Part shown: positions 13,543 through 18,357 of the stretch, in pieces
How positions within the stretch are numbered: the stretch's first letter is position 1
Layout of the letters: every line of letters begins with the position of its first letter
From: Candidatus Brockarchaeota archaeon
Lineage (GTDB): Archaea > Thermoproteota > EX4484-205 > DTQO01
Reading direction: 5' to 3'
DNA length: 18,357 bases
Assembly: GCA_017601265.1 (NCBI GenBank)
Contig: JAFNJA010000001.1
Span: 4,568 to 22,924 of the forward strand
Position numbers and translations under genes: made by a program
The notes under the pieces: generated by a model
Told to the model about the DNA's origin: nothing
The model's database searches: none
Seen by the model: the letters and a program-made list of their open reading frames with translations, nothing else

Positions 13543-15555
13543 ATGGGGGCAGAATTAAGAGGATTCAAATTATCGGCTCCGATGCTCGCTTGGGCGGCAG
13601 TCATAACGATCCTGCTAACGGTGATAGGAAACTTCTTCATCTACTTCCTTCCTTCGATCGCCGCTTGCAACCAGAACTTCGGGGACCTGATACCGACGCC
13701 CGGGGTCGACCTGCTCGGCATGCCGTTCGTCATGATCCTCGTGGTAGCCGCACTGATGCGCGTGCCTTCCGTGAAGAGGTACTTCACCCCCGAGAACATG
13801 GTTTTCCTTTACGTCGTGGCCCTGGCATCTTCAGCGTTCGCGAACCAGGATTCGCCTTGGAGGGAGGCGTTCGAACCGATCACGGCCAGGATAGGCACCT
13901 CGGAGGAAATCCTGAGGTACGTGCCCGAGTTCGTGTCCCCGCCGAGGTCGGCGCTTGACGCTTTGGTGAGCGGAACCGGAAACGTGGGAGCCATACCCTG
14001 GGCCCAGTTTTTCCCCGCTTTGGCCTGGCGTTTCCTGTCGTTCGCGATATTCGTAGGTATAAGCGTCGGGGTGTCGAGCATCTTCAGGAGGCAGTGGATG
14101 GACGTCGAGATGCTCCCCTACCCGCAGGTCATGATAGCGCACAGCGCCATGGCGGGCGCGAGGGAGGTGGGAGACTCGAAGTGGACCGGAAGGCTGCCTT
14201 TCGTCGCGGGTTTCGCGGCAGGATTGGCGCTCGAGATGATCAGGATGCTCAGCGCCTTCTTCCCCTGGTTCCCCGACATATTCGGGTTCCGCGCATCGAC
14301 GTGCGGCCCCGGCAACCACCAGATAGCGTACGGGGCGATACCGATGCACATGGGCGTCGCGAAGCACACGCCCCTCTACGCGCTGCTCATGTTGGTGCCG
14401 CTGCACTCGTTGTTCAGCATCACGTTTTACGGCCTGGTGTACGAAGTCCTGACCGCGGCCGCCTTCGCGACGGGAAGCTACACCGGCTACACCGACATGG
14501 GATTCTGCGGCAGGAGCTGGTGCTCGCCGGGAACGCCCTTCTCCGACCCGCCGCTCAACTTCGGCTCGCTGATAACAGGAGCCTTCTTGGGCGTGTTCGT
14601 GATGACGGTTTACTTGGAGAGGCGCCACATCGCGAAAACGTTGAGGATGGCTTTCGGTGGTTTGAAGGACGAGGCGTACGAGGCTGGCGAGGCGATGCCT
14701 TACAGGACGGCCTACGCCATAACCGTCGTTTCCTTCGCATTAATGGTTGCCCTCTTCATGTCGGCAGGCATGAGCGCATGGGTGTCGTTCGTGGTGACGC
14801 TCGCCGGCGTCGTGACCTGGTTCACCGCAAGCCAGCTTTGGGGGAGGATCGGTTTCTCGAACGAACCCGGTTACAACTTCGGCCCGGCTTTCGTGAAGAT
14901 ATTCACCTGGCCCACCCAGCACGCACTGCCGGTAGCGTCCACCGACCTGGCCTTGGCGCCAACGATAACGTACGAGCTGGCGTCCCACAGGCCAAGCGTT
15001 CCGTGGGCAACTACCTTCTACACGACCCTGGGATCTTACAAGATGTCGAGCTTAATGGGCGTGCGCCCCAGGAACGCGATCGTGGTGGCCTTCCTGACTT
15101 TGGCGCTGGCCGCCTTCATCGCTTGCGTGATGAACGTAATGATTCCCGGCATATACGGGCTGAGCGCCACCCCAACCATGCGCGGATCTTACGACCTGCA
15201 GGGAAGGATCAACACGTTCTGGAACGCGCCTTCGCCCCATCCATTGACCGACATAGTCCCGTGGCTCTCCACCGGGTTCGTTTTCGTGGTGGCCCTGAAG
15301 CTGCTTCAAGCCAGGATCCTGTGGATTCCCGATCCGACGATGGCCATAGTCGCTTGGGATTGGATAGGCGGGCTGCACGGGACTTGGGCCGCCGCGACGA
15401 TCTGCGCCGTCATAAAGTGGCTGATTCTCAGGATCGGGGGCAGCAAGGTATACAGCGAAAGGGTCGTTCCGTTCGTCGGGGGCTTCATACTGGGCGACGT
15501 GTTGAACGCCATAATCGCCGGCACGTTGGCATTCACCATGCTGCGGCCAACTTAG
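13543..15555 (+). CDS. Large polytopic membrane protein, OPT-like (DUF6784/DUF6785-type)
   Basis: A 670-aa integral membrane protein with around a dozen or more hydrophobic segments spread over the whole length. The motif MLPYPQVMIAHSAMAG near residue 190 resembles the substrate-path motif of oligopeptide/metal-chelate transporters, and the protein looks like the archaeal/bacterial OPT-like group annotated as DUF6784/DUF6785. The substrate is unknown; small peptides or metal chelates are guesses from the wider family. ATG 13543 fits the TATA box at 13504, though GTG 13534 or 13537 are possible. It stands alone: a T8 tract follows the stop, and the next small gene has its own TATA element. No binding protein or ATPase is nearby, as expected for a secondary carrier. 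Confidence 0.75.
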   Translation: MGAELRGFKLSAPMLAWAAVITILLTVIGNFFIYFLPSIAACNQNFGDLIPTPGVDLLGMPFVMILVVAALMRVPSVKRYFTPENMVFLYVVALASSAFANQDSPWREAFEPITARIGTSEEILRYVPEFVSPPRSALDALVSGTGNVGAIPWAQFFPALAWRFLSFAIFVGISVGVSSIFRRQWMDVEMLPYPQVMIAHSAMAGAREVGDSKWTGRLPFVAGFAAGLALEMIRMLSAFFPWFPDIFGFRASTCGPGNHQIAYGAIPMHMGVAKHTPLYALLMLVPLHSLFSITFYGLVYEVLTAAAFATGSYTGYTDMGFCGRSWCSPGTPFSDPPLNFGSLITGAFLGVFVMTVYLERRHIAKTLRMAFGGLKDEAYEAGEAMPYRTAYAITVVSFALMVALFMSAGMSAWVSFVVTLAGVVTWFTASQLWGRIGFSNEPGYNFGPAFVKIFTWPTQHALPVASTDLALAPTITYELASHRPSVPWATTFYTTLGSYKMSSLMGVRPRNAIVVAFLTLALAAFIACVMNVMIPGIYGLSATPTMRGSYDLQGRINTFWNAPSPHPLTDIVPWLSTGFVFVVALKLLQARILWIPDPTMAIVAWDWIGGLHGTWAAATICAVIKWLILRIGGSKVYSERVVPFVGGFILGDVLNAIIAGTLAFTMLRPT

Positions 15556-15562
15556 TGGCAAC

Positions 15563-15570
15563 TTTTTTTT
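15563..15570 (+). terminator. Oligo-T terminator after the OPT-like gene
   Basis: Eight thymines begin 8 nt after the stop codon, a common archaeal termination signal. Confidence 0.6.
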
Positions 15571-15601
15571 CCATTCGGAGCGTTTACTGGGTGCTCATTC
15601 G

Positions 15602-15672
15602 GCGGGCGAAGCCCGCTGCGGCTGACGCCAGGGCCCGGCTCCCAAAGCTAAAGGCGGCGCTGGAAAGCCGCC
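15602..15672. other. Two perfect hairpins between the OPT-like gene and the small membrane protein
   Basis: GCGGGC-GAA-GCCCGC (15602-15616) and GGCGGC-gctggaaa-GCCGCC (15653-15672) are GC-rich stem-loops in a 224-bp gap with no gene. They may be part of a structured RNA or simply reflect the high GC content. I do not recognise a known RNA family. Confidence 0.3.
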
Positions 15673-15741
15673 TCCTCCGCCTCGCGCGACGGTGAGCGAG
15701 CCCAAGGCCGTAGGAGGAGCCGATCGACCCTCTGAACAACG

Positions 15742-15747
15742 TTTATC
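15742..15747 (+). promoter_or_regulatory. TATA element of the small membrane protein
   Basis: TTTATC lies 33 nt upstream of the ATG at 15780, predicting a transcript start near 15771 and a very short leader. Confidence 0.45.
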
Positions 15748-15779
15748 TTCGCCAACCGGGCGATCGAGCCCGTTCGCGC

Positions 15780-16046
15780 ATGAAAGGCACGAAGGTTTTG
15801 GCTTTCCTCGCGTGGGCCCTGATGTCTGCATTTTGGTTCAACTTGCTCTTGGTCGCGTCCGGCCCTTGGGGCGCCCACACTCCCGCAACGCTTTTGGCTT
15901 TGGCCGCCCTCTCGGCCGCGTGCTTCTTGGCCCTCTGGAGGCTCGTCAAGGACAGGCAGACTTTGCTTTTGGCGACGTCCATAGCGGGCATGGCCACTTT
16001 CCTGGCCGCCTATTTCGCGACGATGCTTCCGGCGGTCCTGCCCTGA
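15780..16046 (+). CDS. Small hypothetical membrane protein with three hydrophobic segments
   Basis: An 88-aa protein I do not recognise. Three hydrophobic stretches are visible, about residues 5-28, 35-55 and 62-86; the loop between the second and third is basic and polar (RLVKDRQ). The N-terminus MKGTKVL is weakly basic, so the first segment could be an anchor or an uncleaved signal. It has its own TATA element and no strong ribosome binding site, fitting a nearly leaderless message. It is encoded between an OPT-like transporter and cdvB, which gives no clear functional hint. Protein-like composition and the promoter make it probably real, but a chance frame is not excluded. Confidence 0.6.
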   Translation: MKGTKVLAFLAWALMSAFWFNLLLVASGPWGAHTPATLLALAALSAACFLALWRLVKDRQTLLLATSIAGMATFLAAYFATMLPAVLP

Positions 16047-16203
16047 TCGGCTGGCCCATCGCGCCTTTAAGCAACGGGCCGCGCTTTCAAAAACCCGTGG
16101 AAAAAAGCCGCGCCCAATTCCTCAATGGGCGGAGCCCCGGACGGATGGCGGGCGCGTCTTACCGAGGGACCTGAAGGGTATTGAACCGCACGAAAGGCAG
16201 AAA

Positions 16204-16231
16204 TCCTAGTTGCGTAATCGAATTCTAGGAG
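16204..16231 (+). promoter_or_regulatory. Inverted repeat and ribosome binding site before cdvB
   Basis: TCCTAG (16204-16209) and CTAGGA (16225-16230) form an inverted repeat whose second arm overlaps AGGAG (16227-16231), the likely ribosome binding site 12 nt before the ATG. It could be a regulator site or an mRNA hairpin. The rest of the 16047-16243 gap shows no gene. Confidence 0.35.
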
Positions 16232-16243
16232 ACCCCGGGTCGG

Positions 16244-17029
16244 ATGAAAAAGTGGCGTGGCGGCACCAGCTCCGGTCCAAGCAGCGCGCCACCTGGCGAA
16301 GCGAGCACGGATAGGACGGAAGGCTACAGGGTGCCCATCGAGAAAATACACCAGTCGTTGACGAAGCTCCGGGTTCAGATCGACAAGCTGGACCGCGTTT
16401 ACAAAGGGCTTAAAGAAAGAGACAAGCAGTGCTTCCAAGTTTGCATCGAAGCGATCTCCTCCAAGGACAGGGAGAAAGCAAAGATCTACGCGGACGAAGT
16501 CGTCGAGATAAGGAAGATGGCCAAGAAGGTCCTCCACAGCCAGCTGGTACTGGAACAGGTAAAGATCAGGCTCGAGACCCTCGAGGAAGTAGGCGACGTC
16601 GTGCTCGAACTCCTTCCGTTTACCAGCGTGATCAACGAGATCAGGGGCCAGCTGTCCGGATTCATGCCGGAAGCGGCGGCCTCGCTCGACGAGCTGAACG
16701 TGCACATTGGAAGCATAATAGCAGCGACCGCCACTCCGGATTCGGCGGACCAGAGCCTTTCCACCGAGATCGACGAGGAGGCGAAGCGGATCTTGGAGGA
16801 AGCTTCGGAGGCCGCAGCCGCCAAGGTCAGCGAGAGTTTTCCAGACCTTCCCTCCGCGGGGATCGAAGAGCTTGTCTACGAGTACGCAAAAGCGAGCCCC
16901 GACACGTTCGAGGTTCAGGCGTGCGCAAAAGCCCTCGGAGTCTCGGAGGAATTGGTGAGGCACGCCCTCAAATCGCTGCAAAGCAAGGGGATGGTCGTCG
17001 TCGAGGAAAGGGTAAGGGAGCTCGAGTGA
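16244..17029 (+). CDS. cdvB: ESCRT-III-like cell division protein CdvB
   Basis: A 261-aa protein. After a flexible glycine/serine-rich start (residues 1-30), residues about 30-150 form a helical Snf7/ESCRT-III core (YRVPIEKIHQSLTKLRVQID ... VLHSQLVLEQVKIRLETLEE). A glutamate/alanine-rich linker follows, then FPDLPS, which could be a MIM2-like Vps4 binding motif, and a C-terminal winged-helix domain (about 200-258; SPDTFEVQACAKALGVSEEL). This winged helix is typical of CdvB in TACK archaea, where it contacts CdvA. The protein should polymerise at midcell and constrict the membrane during division. It faces cdvC, the matching ATPase, with only 2 nt between the stop codons. cdvA is not in the window. 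Confidence 0.9.
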   Translation: MKKWRGGTSSGPSSAPPGEASTDRTEGYRVPIEKIHQSLTKLRVQIDKLDRVYKGLKERDKQCFQVCIEAISSKDREKAKIYADEVVEIRKMAKKVLHSQLVLEQVKIRLETLEEVGDVVLELLPFTSVINEIRGQLSGFMPEAAASLDELNVHIGSIIAATATPDSADQSLSTEIDEEAKRILEEASEAAAAKVSESFPDLPSAGIEELVYEYAKASPDTFEVQACAKALGVSEELVRHALKSLQSKGMVVVEERVRELE

Positions 17030-17031
17030 AA

Positions 17032-18150
17032 TCAGAGCGCCATGTGCATCCTCGACCAGCTCTCGATCTTGACTACCGTGTCCATAGATATGCTGCTCCT
17101 CCTGTTCTTCACGATCTCGAGCAGGTCGCCCATCGTTATGGGCCTGGGCCTAGTTCCAGGGCCGGTTTGGCCGGAATCGAAAAGCTCCCTGACGACCTTC
17201 ATCTGAGCCTCCATGCAGATGTCGTGGATGTCGTGGCCGGAGTAGTTGGGAGTCGCGTCTGCCAAGGCCTCCAAACTCACGGATTCGTCGACCTTGAGCC
17301 GAGAGAGGTACTGCTTGAACATCTCCATCCTGGAGGCCCTGTCCGGTAGCGGAACGTAGATCCTCTTCTGGAACCTCCTGACGAAAGGTTCGTCCAACTC
17401 CCAAGGCTTGTTCGTCGCGGCCAGTACGTAGAGGTGCTCCGTCCTGCCCTTCTCGGTCAATCCGTCCATCTCCTTCAGCAGCTGGTTTCTCGCCCTAGCC
17501 TCCCCTCCAACCTCGACCTGCCTCACCGCCGTGAGCGAGTCCACCTCGTCTATGAATATGATCGCCGGGTGCCCGTCCTTGCAAGCTTCCCTGGCGGTCG
17601 AGAATAGGCTCGCGACGTTCTTCTCGGATTCGCCCAGCCACTTCGACATGATCGAAGCCGCGTCGACGTAGTAGAACGAAGCCTCGATCTCGTTCGCCAC
17701 CGCCGCCGCGAGGAGCGTCTTCCCGCATCCTGGAGGCCCGAAAAGCAGGATCCCCCTGGGCCAGCCCAGCGGGAAGAGGTCCGGACGCCTGTAGGGGAAT
17801 ATGATGCTGTCGCGGATGGCTTTCTTCGCGGACTCGAGTCCCACGACGTCCTGCCACGCAACCTTCGGCTTCTCCGTCAACACCAGTTCCTCGAACCTCG
17901 CCCCCCCTTGTTGCAGCGGCTCCTCCACCTGCCTGGCGGACTTCAACTGTTCCGTCCTGCTCTGGTAAAGCTTGATCTTCTCCCAGTAGACCGACCTTAT
18001 CCTTTCGTCATCGGTCAGTTCTAGGAGCTTGTGCAGAAGCTGTATCGCCTGCTGGTACTTTGCTATCGCCGCGGCCCTCGAGCCCTGCCTGTCAAGTTGG
18101 ACCGCTTCCTTGGCTCTCTGCGCGGCCGTCTGTTCCAACTCCTGCGACAT
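17032..18150 (-). CDS. cdvC: Vps4-like AAA+ ATPase CdvC
   Basis: A 372-aa protein that remodels and disassembles CdvB polymers by ATP hydrolysis. Residues about 1-75 form a helical MIT domain that binds the MIM2 motif of CdvB, followed by a short linker. The AAA+ domain carries Walker A GPPGCGKT (138-145), the pore-loop region MSKWLGESEKN, Walker B IIFIDE (197-202, catalytic E202), and ATNKPWELDEPFVRRF with sensor and arginine-finger residues. Like other Vps4 proteins it ends in a helical segment soon after the small domain (ESWSRMHMAL). ATG 18150 is chosen over the TTG directly before it. No good Shine-Dalgarno is visible; ACATAAAT on the minus strand near 18206-18213 is a weak TATA candidate. 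Confidence 0.93.
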   Translation of the reverse strand: MSQELEQTAAQRAKEAVQLDRQGSRAAAIAKYQQAIQLLHKLLELTDDERIRSVYWEKIKLYQSRTEQLKSARQVEEPLQQGGARFEELVLTEKPKVAWQDVVGLESAKKAIRDSIIFPYRRPDLFPLGWPRGILLFGPPGCGKTLLAAAVANEIEASFYYVDAASIMSKWLGESEKNVASLFSTAREACKDGHPAIIFIDEVDSLTAVRQVEVGGEARARNQLLKEMDGLTEKGRTEHLYVLAATNKPWELDEPFVRRFQKRIYVPLPDRASRMEMFKQYLSRLKVDESVSLEALADATPNYSGHDIHDICMEAQMKVVRELFDSGQTGPGTRPRPITMGDLLEIVKNRRSSISMDTVVKIESWSRMHMAL

Positions 18151-18269
18151 CAAGTTCGCTTACCAGCAGCCCAGTTGCGCCAACAGCGTTGTTCGGCTCC
18201 CTCGAATTTATGTGTTAGTATTGCCGTCCGGCTCCCTTGATATTCCCGCAAGCAGCCGCTTACAGTTAC

Positions 18270-18278
18270 TTATATATC
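18270..18278 (+). promoter_or_regulatory. TATA box for a gene leaving the right edge
   Basis: TTATATATC is one of the best TATA matches in the window. It predicts a transcript start near 18300 reading to the right. Confidence 0.5.
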
Positions 18279-18306
18279 GCACCGGGCTCCTCCAGGCCAT
18301 CGGAGC

Positions 18307-18357
18307 GTGCGTCAAGATCGTAAGGTTCCCGTGGAGCAGGAAGAAAGAGGTGCAGAT
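18307..18357 (+). CDS. Possible start of an unknown gene, partial
   Basis: A GTG at 18307 opens a frame of 17 codons without stop to the window edge, reading a charged N-terminus (VRQDRKVPVEQEERGAD). It starts about 7 nt after the predicted transcript start from the TATA box at 18270. Another frame, reading VKIVRFPWSRKKEVQ, looks more protein-like but has no canonical start here. Too little is visible to assign function. Confidence 0.2.
   Translation, partial: MRQDRKVPVEQEERGAD

Noticed and set aside
14094..15695. 533-aa open frame on the plus strand
   Set aside because: Shadow of the OPT-like gene; very rich in Arg, Gly, Asp and His and without hydrophobic segments or motifs.
1..18357. CRISPR arrays, insertion sequences, tRNA or rRNA genes
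   Set aside because: I saw no regularly spaced direct repeats, no transposase-like protein with terminal repeats, and no tRNA- or rRNA-like sequence.

Overview
The window looks like a piece of a high-GC archaeal chromosome, most likely from the TACK group (Thaumarchaeota, Aigarchaeota, Bathyarchaeia or a relative). The evidence is an archaeal-type HMG-CoA synthase/thiolase/DUF35 mevalonate cassette, an HMf-like histone, archease, an ESCRT-III-like CdvB with a C-terminal winged helix, and a Vps4-like CdvC. Promoters have archaeal TATA elements, and several genes use TTG or GTG starts. A class III (oxygen-sensitive) ribonucleotide reductase and a group 4 [NiFe] hydrogenase suggest an anaerobic or microaerobic lifestyle. 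I cannot name a genus from this sequence alone.

Layout. Positions 1-2622 (minus strand) hold part of a membrane-bound hydrogenase operon: small subunit, large subunit, NuoH-like membrane subunit and the first codons of a possible ferredoxin-like subunit, cut by the window edge. A 429-bp divergent promoter region follows. Positions 3052-5738 (plus) encode HMG-CoA synthase, acetoacetyl-CoA thiolase and a DUF35 zinc-ribbon/OB protein, tightly packed; together they should channel acetyl-CoA to HMG-CoA for isoprenoid lipids. Positions 5877-11566 (plus) are a ribonucleotide-reductase region: a 709-aa winged-helix + ATP-cone + NrdD-like protein without a glycyl-radical site, then nrdD, a 57-aa protein that carries the glycyl-radical loop, a CxxC redoxin and the NrdG activase. 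Positions 11577-13285 contain pyrB (minus), archease (plus) and a histone (minus). Positions 13543-16046 carry a large OPT-like membrane protein and a small membrane protein. Positions 16244-18150 hold convergent cdvB and cdvC, and a TATA box near the right edge suggests another gene leaving the window.

The most interesting part is 5877-11566. The class III reductase is encoded in two pieces, cut inside its zinc ribbon, with the radical glycine on a separate 57-aa polypeptide that has its own consensus ribosome binding site. Immediately upstream is a NrdD paralogue that has gained an ArsR-like DNA-binding domain, kept the nucleotide-sensing ATP-cone and lost the radical glycine. The simplest reading is a nucleotide-sensing transcription regulator built from a dead reductase, functionally comparable to bacterial NrdR but of different construction. 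This is inference. Between the two genes lies an AT-rich 431-bp region with a palindrome, a TATA box and a hairpin that would cover the nrdD ribosome binding site.
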